Below, one piece after another: positions 52,845 through 61,845 of a DNA stretch of 64,000 nt. Every line of letters begins with the position of its first letter. The first letter of the stretch is position 1. The notes beneath the pieces were generated by a model that saw nothing but the letters and a program-made list of their open reading frames with translations, was not told the origin of the DNA and did no database searches. The position numbers and the translations under genes were made by a program. The stretch comes from Chloroflexota bacterium. GTDB taxonomy: Bacteria > Chloroflexota > Anaerolineae > Aggregatilineales > Phototrophicaceae. The stretch spans positions 1 to 64,000 of the forward strand of contig WTGB01000030.1 of NCBI GenBank assembly GCA_011523735.1, in the 5' to 3' direction.

Positions 52845-53194
52845 GCCGGGTTGACCGAGGGAATCGCGGCAGGCTTGGTGCCTGTCGAGGAAAGTCCGCA
52901 CTCCAAAGGGCGACGATGCCGGTTAACGGCCGGGCAGGGTAACTTGACGGCAAGTGCAACAGAGAGCAGATTGCATCGAGAGATGCGAGGGTGAAAAGGT
53001 GTGGTAAGAGCGCACCGGCAGCGGCAGTAATGTGGCTGGCCAGGCAAACCCCATCGGGAGCAAGGTGAAGCAGGCGCCGGGAGCGGCCCGTTCCGCAGAA
53101 AGCGCCGGGTACACCGCTAGAGGTCGGCGGCGACGCCGATCCCAGATAGATGATTCCCCTTCGACAGAATGCGGCTTATGAGGCTGACCCGGTC
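52845..53194 (+). ncRNA. rnpB: RNase P RNA, bacterial type A
   Basis: The catalytic RNA of RNase P, which processes tRNA 5' ends. The universal motif GAGGAAAGTCCGCACTCC is at 52887-52904, and CAGGGTAACTTGACGGC, ACAGAGAGCAGATT, GGTAAGAGCGCACCGG and the 3' AGATAGATGATT match other conserved regions. The P1 stem can be drawn from GCCGGGTTGACC (52846) and the 3' GACCCGG (53185-53191). It lies head-to-head with the transglutaminase gene's start region, about 110 bases away. A TAAAAT sequence near 52833-52838 may be the -10. A terminator follows directly. Confidence 0.96.
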
Positions 53195-53195
53195 G

Positions 53196-53227
53196 AAAAT
53201 GCCCCTCAATTAAGCGAGGGGCATTTT
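53196..53227. terminator. bidirectional terminator of rnpB and the GNAT gene
   Basis: AAAATGCCCCTC (53196-53207) pairs with GAGGGGCATTTT (53216-53227) with eight loop bases. The A/T flanks serve as U-tracts on both strands. It ends rnpB and, from the minus strand, the acetyltransferase gene at 53262. Confidence 0.9.
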
Positions 53228-53261
53228 GCTGACTGACAGCTTAAGCGACGATAGCGGGTGA

Positions 53262-53711
53262 CTATTCCAGATAGTCGGTGTATTCGAGCAGGTGATGTTC
53301 GAAGCCCAACGCTGTCCAAAAAGCCTCTGCCGTTTCATCTTCGCGATCGAACTGCGCTCTAATGGCGCTGAGGTCCGTGACGCTGGCAATTAGCCGAGTG
53401 CGCAGTTCCGCGAAAAGCCTTCTGCCGATACCATGCTTCCGATGCGACGCTGCCACACAGATTTCATCGATACTTGCTGCTGTGCCCGGCATAGCTGGGT
53501 GCTTTATCAAAGCGCAGAGGATGTAGCCGACAATCTGGTCGTCATCCTCGGCGACGAGGGCCGGCGCCATCATATTGCCCGGATAACGCGAAAACCAAGC
53601 GCGTTCCCGCTCGGTCGCATCAACAGTATTGAACCGCTCGGATAGCCATTGCGAGCGCAACGCCAGCATAGCCTCAACATCCGATGTTTGGATTTCGCGA
53701 ATATGTATCAT
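53262..53711 (-). CDS. GNAT-family N-acetyltransferase
   Basis: A 149-residue acetyltransferase. The acetyl-CoA motif is ICVAASHRKHGIGRRLFAELRTRL, with IREIQTSDVEAMLALRSQWLSERFN at the start and RAQFDREDETAEAFWTALGFEHHLLEYTDYLE at the end, the typical RimI-like length and order. ATG 53711 is preceded by AAAGGAGGCGGAA, a very strong ribosome site, so I do not use the TTG-like start at 53732. Substrate unknown. It converges on rnpB and shares its terminator. Confidence 0.87.
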   Translation of the reverse strand: MIHIREIQTSDVEAMLALRSQWLSERFNTVDATERERAWFSRYPGNMMAPALVAEDDDQIVGYILCALIKHPAMPGTAASIDEICVAASHRKHGIGRRLFAELRTRLIASVTDLSAIRAQFDREDETAEAFWTALGFEHHLLEYTDYLE

Positions 53712-53950
53712 TTCCGCCTCCTTTGTTTGCAATCAGCTTATGAGCAGTGAAGCAGTGCGAAGGCGGGGGAGAACGTATTCGTGGACGTCTCTATCGAAAC
53801 ATGTCAGACCTCTTGGGCTTATGCAGGCAGTCGGTGTCTATTGCGGTTGACGTATTCATGCTATGGTATCATCAAACGCGCAAAAGTTTCCTTAGAATCT
53901 GTGCTTGTCAAATGTGTTTTCCGAGCATAGAACGTAGCGCGAGTGATTCC

Positions 53951-55402
53951 ATGAGCCGCCCTAACATTCTTTGGATATGCACCGATCAGCAGCGCTATGA
54001 CACGATAGGCGCCTTGGGCAATTCCTGCGTCTCGACGCCGAACCTTGACGGTCTCGTGAATGAAGGCGTCGCCTTCGAGCGCGCTTATTGCCAGAGCCCG
54101 ATCTGTACGCCCAGCCGCGCGAGCTTCCTTACCGGCATGTATCCAAGCTCTATCCACGTCAATAGAAATGGCAACCCAGTATTTCCCGACTTTCCGCCTT
54201 TGATTAGCAAGATATTGTCCGATGCCGGCTATGAATGCGGGCTTATCGGGAAATTGCACCTCACTAGCGCCTTTGGCCGCATTGAAGAGCGCGCGAACGA
54301 TGGCTATTCGTACTGGCAGTACAGCCATGCCCCGCGTGACGATTGGGCGGCCGGACATGACTATGCCGACTGGGTGCGGGCGAAGGGGGCAGATCTCTCC
54401 GAGCTGATCAAGGATGAGACAGGTGTGCCAGCCGAGTATCACCAGACAACCTGGTGCGCGGAAAAGACCATTGAATTCATACAGGCGGATCGGTCGTGCC
54501 CATTTTTTGCCAGCGTCAACATATATGACCCGCATCCACCTTTTAATCCACCGCAGGCTTATCGTGACTTGTTCGACACCGAGGATGTAAAATCGCCACT
54601 ATTTCGTGAGAGCGACCTGACGCAGCAATCTAGATTAGCGGCTGTGGATTTCCAGTCCGAAGCGCGCCATCCGGATGAACTCGATATAAGCAGCCCGATA
54701 TTGCCGCAATCGCCAGTGTCATCGCTTATCGAAGCACGAACTGGCGGCAGTCGCGACGCTCGTACCTTGATCGCCGCCTACTACGCCATGATCAAGCTGA
54801 TTGACGATCAGCTAGGGCGGATCCTGACGGCGCTGGAACGCAGTAGCCAACGCGACAACACTATCGTCATTTTCACCAGCGATCATGGCGAGGCTTTGGG
54901 CGATCATGGCTTGATCCAAAAAGGCTGCCGCTTTTACGAAGGGCTGGTTCGCGTCCCACTCATCTGGTCTTGGCCCGGCAACTTCGCTTCCGGCTTGCGC
55001 AGTCCTGCGTTAGTGGAATTAACCGACATCGTTCCGAGTCTGCTTGAGTTATGTGACCTGCCGCTTCCTGGATACCTTTCTGGCCGGTCGCTTTTACCGA
55101 TTTTGACCGGAAAACAATCGCCGGAGCGTCATCGTGGTTTCGTACGCAGCGAATATATTGACGCGCTCGACTTGCCGGATGGTTCCGTTGCCAGCATGTA
55201 TTTCGATGGCCGCTACAAGCTCGTGCGCTACCATAACCACGGCTTGGGTGAGCTCTACGATTTGGAATTGGATCCTGGAGAGTTTGTCGACTTGTGGGAT
55301 AGCGCGGGACATCTTGACCTGAAAGCCGAACTTCTTCAGCGAACTTTTGACGCGCACATGCTGACACTCTATCCCGGTCCTGCTCGAATGGGACCGATGT
55401 AA
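53951..55402 (+). CDS. sulfatase (type I, formylglycine-dependent)
   Basis: A 483-aa sulfatase hydrolysing sulfate esters, without a clear signal peptide. The N-terminal RPNILWICTDQQRYDTIGALGN holds the metal-binding Asp pair; the catalytic motif is ICTPSRASFLTG with Cys52, which must be oxidised to formylglycine by a separate enzyme. NIYDPHPPFNPP and IVIFTSDHGEALGDHGL are the other conserved metal-binding parts. The frame is open from 53747, but MSRPNIL at 53951 is the family start. Choline-sulfatase-like and heparan-type substrates cannot be told apart. No maturase gene is in the window. Confidence 0.92.
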   Translation: MSRPNILWICTDQQRYDTIGALGNSCVSTPNLDGLVNEGVAFERAYCQSPICTPSRASFLTGMYPSSIHVNRNGNPVFPDFPPLISKILSDAGYECGLIGKLHLTSAFGRIEERANDGYSYWQYSHAPRDDWAAGHDYADWVRAKGADLSELIKDETGVPAEYHQTTWCAEKTIEFIQADRSCPFFASVNIYDPHPPFNPPQAYRDLFDTEDVKSPLFRESDLTQQSRLAAVDFQSEARHPDELDISSPILPQSPVSSLIEARTGGSRDARTLIAAYYAMIKLIDDQLGRILTALERSSQRDNTIVIFTSDHGEALGDHGLIQKGCRFYEGLVRVPLIWSWPGNFASGLRSPALVELTDIVPSLLELCDLPLPGYLSGRSLLPILTGKQSPERHRGFVRSEYIDALDLPDGSVASMYFDGRYKLVRYHNHGLGELYDLELDPGEFVDLWDSAGHLDLKAELLQRTFDAHMLTLYPGPARMGPM

Positions 55403-55422
55403 TCCGCGCTTTCGTCTCTATA

Positions 55423-56157
55423 TCAGTCAAAAAAGCGGTAACGTAAGAGTGTCCAGGCGGCGATTGGCGCGTCGGTCCACTTTATTTTCTTTCCTTCTTC
55501 ATACTCGCGACCGTAGTAAGAAATTGGCACTTCGACTATGCGGATACCTTGTCGCAGGACTTTGGCGGTAAATTCCGGCTCGAACTCAAAACCGCGGGCG
55601 TTGATTTTCATGTCTTCGACGACCTCGCGCCGGAAACACTTGTAGCAGGTTTCCATATCGCTGAGGATCGCGTTAAAGAGAATATTGGTGAAAAGTGTTA
55701 GGCACTTGTTGGCCACCATATTCCAGAAATTCATCGCCTTGCGCGTACCACCCAGGAAGCGAGACCCGTATACGACTATCGCAACGCCTTCTTGTATAGG
55801 TTTTAGCAAGAGAGGATACTCCCGTGGATCGTATTCAAAATCGGCATCTTGAATGACGATCACATCACCGGTCGCATGCTTGAAAGCAGTTACCAGCGCT
55901 GCGCCCTTGCCCTGATTGCGCTCATGATATTGAACGACAAGACGATTGTGCCCGTCCGCTTCAAGCTTTCTCAGCACATCCTGCGAGCCATCGGTTGAGC
56001 CGTCGTCTACGATAATCACCTCGTCAACGAGTTCTTCAGCGAGCACGCGCATCACAATGTCTTGAACGGTTTTGACTTCGTTATAACAGGGAATGACGAC
56101 GCTCAAAGATGGCTTTGGCGCATTCGGATCCGGCGACCGCGATGGCGGATGTCTCAT
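55423..56157 (-). CDS. glycosyltransferase family 2 (dolichol-phosphate mannose synthase-like)
   Basis: Cytosolic GT-A family 2 enzyme of 244 aa, using a nucleotide-sugar to glycosylate a polyprenol or other acceptor. The N-terminal [34 protein letters not shown] and [24 protein letters not shown] motifs, the DxD-like [12 protein letters not shown] and [27 protein letters not shown] are all characteristic of DPM1-like members, and [14 protein letters not shown] follows. The frame starts six codons earlier with a TTG; ATG 56157 is better supported. Ends 21 bases after the sulfatase stop (convergent). Confidence 0.9.
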   Translation of the reverse strand: MRHPPSRSPDPNAPKPSLSVVIPCYNEVKTVQDIVMRVLAEELVDEVIIVDDGSTDGSQDVLRKLEADGHNRLVVQYHERNQGKGAALVTAFKHATGDVIVIQDADFEYDPREYPLLLKPIQEGVAIVVYGSRFLGGTRKAMNFWNMVANKCLTLFTNILFNAILSDMETCYKCFRREVVEDMKINARGFEFEPEFTAKVLRQGIRIVEVPISYYGREYEEGKKIKWTDAPIAAWTLLRYRFFD

Positions 56158-56260
56158 CTGAAACCTGCCTTGCAACTTACAATCGTAGCGGTGTATAAGA
56201 TTTCCGCTGCATTATATCATAGCCAAATCATAGCGGCTTGACGTCACAATCGACGCCCAC

Positions 56261-56668
56261 CTATTTAATCTCGGTTGGAATATCTTGCAAAATCGCAGCA
56301 CTGTTGGCAACAATCCGGATTAGGTTTTTCGCGGAACGCACCTGGTACAAACGCGCATAATCGGTGATAGAGGCATAAGCCTCGGGAAATTGATGTATGG
56401 CTTCCCCAACCAGTCCCACTTTCAGCAGGAGGTCAACGCAAGTTCTTCGTTCGGCAATGTCGAACTCAGCACCCAGCCAACTCATCGGCGCATCAATGTA
56501 TGCGACATCGGAAAAGAGCAGGTAGAAGGCTGGTTCGCTGCGCGCGCCTTTGTAGATACTGAGATAGAGACGGGAAAGCTTGCGATGATAATGATGAACC
56601 TGACAGCGATAGCGGTTAGGGTCGGTGATGTTAAAGGCGTTCCTGCTTCCTTGTTCCGTCTTCACCAT
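56261..56668 (-). CDS. hypothetical protein
   Basis: A 135-residue protein of mixed composition with helical sequences (VDLLLKVGLVGEAIHQFPEAYASITDYARLYQVRSAKNLIRIVANSAAIL) and a first half with RLYLSIYKGARSEPAFYLLFSDVAYIDAPM. A DUF-type family is not recognised; the first half resembles a small OB or pilus-type strand but this is not reliable. No membrane segment. It is the only gene between the glycosyltransferase and the divergent catabolic locus. Confidence 0.5.
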   Translation of the reverse strand: MVKTEQGSRNAFNITDPNRYRCQVHHYHRKLSRLYLSIYKGARSEPAFYLLFSDVAYIDAPMSWLGAEFDIAERRTCVDLLLKVGLVGEAIHQFPEAYASITDYARLYQVRSAKNLIRIVANSAAILQDIPTEIK

Positions 56669-56920
56669 GCTTTGTATGCCTCGTCGCCGGAGTGTAGGCT
56701 GCTAATGTAGTGGATTCTATGCGAAGGCGAAAGCGGTAAGTCCCAAGGGTTTTGCTTAAAGGGTCATATCAGGTTGTAGATAGTTGAAGCAACTTGGAGC
56801 GGCGCCGGATTTTCTCCAAACTTGATTAGACAACGAAGGGCGGTTGTGTCAAAATCTCCGCGAATCAACAATCGGATATGAGCTGCGATCGCAAGCCGCA
56901 GCAACTCAAGGGAGGAAGGT

Positions 56921-57691
56921 ATGCGTTTTCAAGGCAAAGTTGCGATTGTAACTGGCGCGGCGACCGGCATCGGAGGCGCAACGGCACTGGCATTTGCTAA
57001 GGATGGCGCGGATGTCGTACTAACTGATGTCAATGAGTCTGCGCTTGGCGAGCGACTTAAGGAAATCGAGGCAACTGGCGGCCGTGGCATTGCAGTTGTT
57101 GCCGATGTAACGCAGGCAGTCGATGCGCGACGAGCCGCAAGCAAGGCTGTGGAGGCTTTCGGCGGCATCGACTATCTCGTCGCCAGCGCCGGTATTCAGA
57201 CTTACGGTACGGTGGTTGACACTGATGAAGACACGTGGGATCGCACGCTCGCGGTTAACGCCAAAGGAGTTTATCTCGCGGCGAAATTTTGCGTTCCAGA
57301 GATGGTCAAGCGCGGTGGCGGCGCCATCGTCACGGTTGCTTCGGTGCAAGGTCTGTTCAGCCAACCCAACGTGGCTGCCTACTCGGCATCCAAAGGCGCG
57401 GTTATCGCCATGACACGTACGATGGCTATTGATCACGCTGGCGATAATATTCGCGCCAACAGTCTTTGCCCCGGTTCAGTCGATACGCCATTGCTCCGTT
57501 TTGCCGCCGAGACCCACAGCCCGGATGACCCCGAGAGTGCGCTAGAGGAATGGGGCAAATTGCATACCCTGGGCCGGATCGCGCAGCCAGAAGAAATGGC
57601 AAAGGTGGCGTTGTTTCTATGTAGCGATGACGCCTCGTTTATGACTGGGGCCGCAATTGTGGCTGATGGCGGCTTGACGATTCGCTTGTAG
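56921..57691 (+). CDS. short-chain dehydrogenase/reductase
   Basis: NAD(P)-dependent oxidoreductase, 256 aa. Cofactor motif VTGAATGIGGATALAFAKDGADVVLTDVNE (the final Asp favours NAD), with ASAGIQ instead of NNAG, the serine strand IVTVASVQG and catalytic YSASKGAV. C-terminal DDASFMTGAAIVADGGLTI is canonical. A strong ribosome site GGGAGGAAGGT precedes the ATG. It is followed after 26 bases by an epimerase-like gene and later a second SDR, forming an operon likely for sugar or polyol oxidation. Confidence 0.92.
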   Translation: MRFQGKVAIVTGAATGIGGATALAFAKDGADVVLTDVNESALGERLKEIEATGGRGIAVVADVTQAVDARRAASKAVEAFGGIDYLVASAGIQTYGTVVDTDEDTWDRTLAVNAKGVYLAAKFCVPEMVKRGGGAIVTVASVQGLFSQPNVAAYSASKGAVIAMTRTMAIDHAGDNIRANSLCPGSVDTPLLRFAAETHSPDDPESALEEWGKLHTLGRIAQPEEMAKVALFLCSDDASFMTGAAIVADGGLTIRL

Positions 57692-57717
57692 ATGCGGCGG
57701 GTTGGAGGGCAAGATCC

Positions 57718-58764
57718 ATGACTTGTAAAATCTCCGAAGTCCTGCTCGGCCGGAAGATGCGTGCGCTGGAAATCGAGAACGATCTTTTGGCAGCGACGAT
57801 TCTGCTCGATAAAGGCGCGGATATCTATCGTCTTGAGTACAAGCCGAAGAATCTCGATGTGCTTTGGAAAGCGCCTTGGGGTTTGAAGGAAAGCGGCCGG
57901 GGCTTCGATTCCGCCTTTGATTCGCAGACGGCCTGGCTGGAAGCGTATGCCGGCGGCTGGCAGGTGCTATTTCCGAATGGCGGCTTTCCCAATACCTACA
58001 AGGGCGCGAACCTGGGCTTTCATGGCGAGGCTTCGATGAAGGCTTGGGATCACGAGATTTTGAGGACGTCAGCCGACTCGCTGGAAGTAAAGCTCAGCGT
58101 ACGTTTGTCGCGCAGCCCCTACTCGCTTGAACGGCGGCTGCGTCTTGAAGCTGGAAAGCCGATTCTGCATCTGCGCGAGCGCATTACTAATCACGCTGGC
58201 GAGCCGATGGACTGCATGTGGAGCCATCACCCGGCTTTTGGCGCGCCCTTCCTCAGCGAACACTGCGTGATTGACACCGACGCGTGTACGCTGATATCTG
58301 ACGACGAGTATGCGGGAACAGCCAATCCGCTAGAGCTAGGTCATGCCTATGACTGGCCGATGGCTGGCACAATTGATATGTCGCGAGTGCCCGCGCCGGA
58401 GCAGCCACGCGATCTGCTGGCATACTTAAGCGACTTTCACAGCGGCTGGTATGGCATTACCAATACGTCGCTGGGGGTCGGTATCGGCTTAAGTTGGGAT
58501 GTCAATCTGTTTCCCTACGCTTGGTTCTGGCAGGAGCTAAATTCGTCGCCGGGTTTCCCATTTTACAAATGCAGCTATGTCATCGCTATTGAACCGGCCG
58601 CTTCCATACCCGGGCAGGGTTTGACGGCGGTGATGGAAAAAACTGGAACACATCTGACGCTGCAACCCGGGGAAAGTCGGGCCGTCCAGTTGAAAGCGGT
58701 ATTCTATGAATCGCGTTTGGGTGTCCAACATATTGATGACGCGGGAAATGTCCAACTGAAATAA
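57718..58764 (+). CDS. aldose-1-epimerase-superfamily protein (DUF4432-like)
   Basis: A 348-aa protein of galactose-mutarotase-like fold. Recognisable parts are NDLLAATILLDKGADIYRLEYKPKNLDVLWKAPWG, the NGGFPNTYKGANLGFHGEASMKAWD stretch with a possible catalytic His, and MDCMWSHHPAFGAPFLSEHCVID; this combination fits the aldose-1-epimerase superfamily and DUF4432 relatives. Whether it acts on a monosaccharide or a modified sugar is not visible. It lies between two dehydrogenase genes of the same strand, so it may prepare a sugar anomer for oxidation. Confidence 0.75.
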   Translation: MTCKISEVLLGRKMRALEIENDLLAATILLDKGADIYRLEYKPKNLDVLWKAPWGLKESGRGFDSAFDSQTAWLEAYAGGWQVLFPNGGFPNTYKGANLGFHGEASMKAWDHEILRTSADSLEVKLSVRLSRSPYSLERRLRLEAGKPILHLRERITNHAGEPMDCMWSHHPAFGAPFLSEHCVIDTDACTLISDDEYAGTANPLELGHAYDWPMAGTIDMSRVPAPEQPRDLLAYLSDFHSGWYGITNTSLGVGIGLSWDVNLFPYAWFWQELNSSPGFPFYKCSYVIAIEPAASIPGQGLTAVMEKTGTHLTLQPGESRAVQLKAVFYESRLGVQHIDDAGNVQLK

Positions 58765-58782
58765 CAAGTGGAAAGGCAGACG

Positions 58783-59562
58783 ATGGCGAGACGATTCGAA
58801 GACAAAGTAGTTATCGTCACAGGGGCAGGCAAAGGCATCGGTCGGGCTTGCGCTCTCGCATTTGCCAGCGAAGGCGGAAGCGTTGTGATTGCGGATATCG
58901 ACCGGCTCGCAGGTGAGGCAGCACGACAAACGATCGAAAACTCTGGCGGGCAAGCCACCTTTGTTCAGGGCGATATCGCTGACGAAAATTACGTCAGGGC
59001 TTTGGTTGCCGAAGCTGTAAGTCAGTTTGGCGGTGTAGATGTCTTGCACAACAATGCCGGGGTAGTGCGCTATGGGACGGTGGTCGATCAGCCCGTCGCC
59101 GATTGGGATTACCAGATCAATATAAACTTGCGCGCGACTTTTCTCATGTGCAAATATTGCATCCCGGAGATGCGCAAGCGTGGCGGCGGCTCCATCGTAA
59201 ATACATCGTCGGCGCAAGCGGTGGCCTCCCAGCGGACCGTCGCCGCTTATTCCGCCTCAAAGGGGGCGATAGTCAGCTTCACAACCACAGTTGCCCTTGA
59301 TCACGCCCGCGAAAACATCCGCTGCAATTGTATCGCGCCTGGCTCCATCCACACGCCTATGCTTGACGATGCCGCGAGACTCTTTGGGCCCGATGACCCG
59401 ACGAGTATGATTAGCGATTGGGGCGAACTGCATCCGATTGGACGGGTGGGGCGGCCCGAAGAAGTGGCTAAACTTGTGTTATTTCTCGCCAGTGATGATG
59501 CCTCGTTTATCACCGGCGCATTCTATCGCATTGATGGCGGCTTGCTTTCTACCTTGCTTTAG
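58783..59562 (+). CDS. short-chain dehydrogenase/reductase
   Basis: Second SDR of the catabolic locus, 259 aa. The cofactor motif is VTGAGKGIGRACALAFASEGGSVVIADID, NNAGV is complete, serine strand IVNTSSAQA, catalytic YSASKGAIVSF and C-terminal DDASFITGAFYRIDGGLL. It is similar in layout to the SDR at 56921 but distinct in sequence. A GTG at 58768 gives five more residues; MARRFEDKVVIVTG is the likely start. Its stop overlaps the end of the enolase-like gene by 14 bases in convergent orientation. Confidence 0.92.
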   Translation: MARRFEDKVVIVTGAGKGIGRACALAFASEGGSVVIADIDRLAGEAARQTIENSGGQATFVQGDIADENYVRALVAEAVSQFGGVDVLHNNAGVVRYGTVVDQPVADWDYQININLRATFLMCKYCIPEMRKRGGGSIVNTSSAQAVASQRTVAAYSASKGAIVSFTTTVALDHARENIRCNCIAPGSIHTPMLDDAARLFGPDDPTSMISDWGELHPIGRVGRPEEVAKLVLFLASDDASFITGAFYRIDGGLLSTLL

Positions 59563-60811
59563 CCAGTCTCAAACCGCACATCGCCTCGAGTACGAGCAGG
59601 CGATTGTATTTCGCCAGCCGCTCGGACTGAGTTATTGAACCAACCTTGATGTAATCGCCAACCCAACCCGCCGCCAGGTCCGCCAACCAATCATCTTCTG
59701 TTTCGCCGCTTCGGGCGCTGACCACGACCTTCCAGCCCGCGTTGCGCGCCAGATTCATTGCTTCGAGCGCTTCCGTCAATGTGCCGACTTGATTCACCTT
59801 CAACAGAAGGCTGTCACAGGCTTCCTCGGCGATAGCGCGTCGAATACGCCCGGGGTTGGTGCAGAGTAAATCATCGCCGAGAATCATGGTATGACCTCGC
59901 AGTCGTTGGAACAGGCGCTGCCAGCCCTCCCAATCTGCCTCTTGCAAACCGTCTTCCACGCTAAAAATCGGATATGCCGCGCACCACTTGTCGATCAAGT
60001 CGATCATGCTACCGCGGTCGATGAATTCGCCGTCGATATGATAGCCGGCCTCCCCATGAAACTGTGAGGCAGCCACATCAACCGTCAGCCCGACTTCGTT
60101 TCCCGGTCGGTATCCAGCCAAGTTGATCGCTTCCACAGCGGCCGCCAGCATCGCTTCGGATGACTCGAACTCTGGCGCCAAACCGCCTTCGTCGGCCGTG
60201 AGTAGCCGCATGCCATAGCGTTCCAAAACGAGAGCGACGGCGGCGCGAAAAACGTCCGACATAACTTCGAGAGTTTGCCGGATGCTGCGCGCGAAGGGTA
60301 CGACAATCTGAACATCTTGAATCGCGATTTGCTCCCCGCCATGCGCGCCGCCGCTGAAGAGATTGATCATCGGTCGGGGCAATATTGGTGAACCCCCCGC
60401 CAAGTGAGCAAAATGTGAATACAGTGGAATACCTTGCTCGGCAGCCTGCGCACGGCAGAAAGCCAGCGAGACAGCCAATATCGCATTAGCTCCCAGCCGC
60501 GACTTGTTCACCGTGCCATCGAGTTCCAGCAGGCATTGATCCAGTTCGGCTTGGTCAGCAAAGTCTTTCCCGGCGAGCGCGTGATTGATCTCCAGATTTA
60601 CATTCGCGACAGCTTTGAGGCAACCAAGCCCGGCGTAACGCCCTATGTCGCCGTCCCGCAGTTCTAAGGCTTCGGCGCTTCCAGTCGATGCGCCAGAAGG
60701 CACCGTTGCCGATGCCGCATGCCCGGTGGCGAGTTGGCAGATGGCGTGCACGGTGGGTCGGCCCCGGCTGTCAAGGACTTCAACCGCAGTAAACGACTTT
60801 ATTTTACTCAT
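59549..60811 (-). CDS. enolase-family protein with an altered active site
   Basis: A 420-aa member of the enolase family proper (not MR/MLE). Kept residues by position are the loop GASTG (38-44), His157, metal ligands Asp245, Glu286 and Asp313, catalytic Glu208 and Lys338, and Lys389. Two active-site positions differ from true enolases: Ala366 (SARSGETED) instead of His, and Asp166 (IQDVQ) instead of Glu. The protein also lacks the ADNG-type sequence in the GGAHGGE loop. It is therefore probably not the glycolytic enolase but a paralogue acting on a related phosphorylated acid. Start overlaps the kinase stop (ATGA). Confidence 0.85.
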   Translation of the reverse strand: MSKIKSFTAVEVLDSRGRPTVHAICQLATGHAASATVPSGASTGSAEALELRDGDIGRYAGLGCLKAVANVNLEINHALAGKDFADQAELDQCLLELDGTVNKSRLGANAILAVSLAFCRAQAAEQGIPLYSHFAHLAGGSPILPRPMINLFSGGAHGGEQIAIQDVQIVVPFARSIRQTLEVMSDVFRAAVALVLERYGMRLLTADEGGLAPEFESSEAMLAAAVEAINLAGYRPGNEVGLTVDVAASQFHGEAGYHIDGEFIDRGSMIDLIDKWCAAYPIFSVEDGLQEADWEGWQRLFQRLRGHTMILGDDLLCTNPGRIRRAIAEEACDSLLLKVNQVGTLTEALEAMNLARNAGWKVVVSARSGETEDDWLADLAAGWVGDYIKVGSITQSERLAKYNRLLVLEAMCGLRLAKAR

Positions 60812-61836
60812 GAGCGCGCTAGTTTTTGCTCAAATATGTCGATAAGTTCCTCGATATCAGCCAGATCCCGCTCGATAAGTTCGAGCGCTACATGCCGAAG
60901 GCGTTCTCGCTCGTCCCGGTCCAGGTATTCCAGCGGCGATCGCCCGGCAGCGCGCGCCAGTGTGCAAGCTAATGTGTGTCGCGCTGCATGACTGTGTACC
61001 AAGCTGTATATCTGAGATGACAAAGCTCCCGCATATGCGCGCCAGTATGCGCGCGCCATGTTTAAGAACTCGGCGCGATGCAGCGGCAAGTGCAGCGCCT
61101 TGCCCAGAAAATGCGCCAGCGAGAAGCCAAGATCAAATGCGGGATCGCCGAAATGGATAACCTCGTGGTCCAGCAAGATCAGTCGGCTTTCATGCAGTAA
61201 TACATTCTTAGGGCTGTAGTCGCCGTGCACCAGCCCGAATCGCCGCCCACGAGTCTCGCTGATTAGACCCTCGAGGAAATCCTGCGCTGCTGGTGCTTGA
61301 CTTGCCGTGTAACAATAGTAAGGCTCCAAGCGCAATTCCTCAAAGAACCGCCGTTCGGCAAATTCATCGCGAAGTTCGGGGAAAGACAAAACGGCATTGT
61401 GTATCTGTGCCAGAAGGCGTCCAAAAGATCCTGCATGGTCGAGGTCAATCTTGCCATTCAGCAGCGCGTGTTTCCAATTCTCATGTGGCTGTGGTATGGC
61501 TGTCATGCCCAGAATATGGCGCTTGTCGTCTTCAAAGACGAAGCGAGGCACATGCCCGGGTATCACATCGCTCAGCCAGCGCAAACCCTTCGCTTCTCGG
61601 TGGATGCGTTCGGGCGCGCTGAACCAGTCGACTTGGACGCGCAGTTTCGCCAGCGCCTGTTTTAGCACCCAGTCTTTGCCGCTTTCGCGTTGCACCAGCA
61701 CGGTTCGATTTGAAACGCCGCCAGTCAAGATATGAAATCGCGGACCTTCATCGCTAGCGATAAGCTGGCGCTCGCGCAGGTAATGCAGCAATGACCTTGG
61801 GTCTTCTATGTTGACGTCGCTTGCGGCAGCTGACAT
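60808..61836 (-). CDS. aminoglycoside-phosphotransferase-fold kinase, MtnK-like
   Basis: A 342-aa kinase. The first part ILTGGVSNRTVLVQRESGKDWVLKQALAKLRV holds an ATP-binding Lys in the strand VLKQA, which recalls methylthioribose kinase; the catalytic loop is LVHGDYSPKNVLL and the metal site LLDHEVIHFGDPAFDLGF. Between them lie PERIHREAKGLRWL and AIPQPHENWKHAL. Substrate unknown; position between the enolase-like and the MR/MLE genes suggests phosphorylation of a sugar-acid derivative. Start is ten bases after the end of the MR/MLE gene, and the stop overlaps the enolase-like start by four bases. Confidence 0.85.
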   Translation of the reverse strand: MSAAASDVNIEDPRSLLHYLRERQLIASDEGPRFHILTGGVSNRTVLVQRESGKDWVLKQALAKLRVQVDWFSAPERIHREAKGLRWLSDVIPGHVPRFVFEDDKRHILGMTAIPQPHENWKHALLNGKIDLDHAGSFGRLLAQIHNAVLSFPELRDEFAERRFFEELRLEPYYCYTASQAPAAQDFLEGLISETRGRRFGLVHGDYSPKNVLLHESRLILLDHEVIHFGDPAFDLGFSLAHFLGKALHLPLHRAEFLNMARAYWRAYAGALSSQIYSLVHSHAARHTLACTLARAAGRSPLEYLDRDERERLRHVALELIERDLADIEELIDIFEQKLARS

Positions 61837-61845
61837 CGGCGAGAC

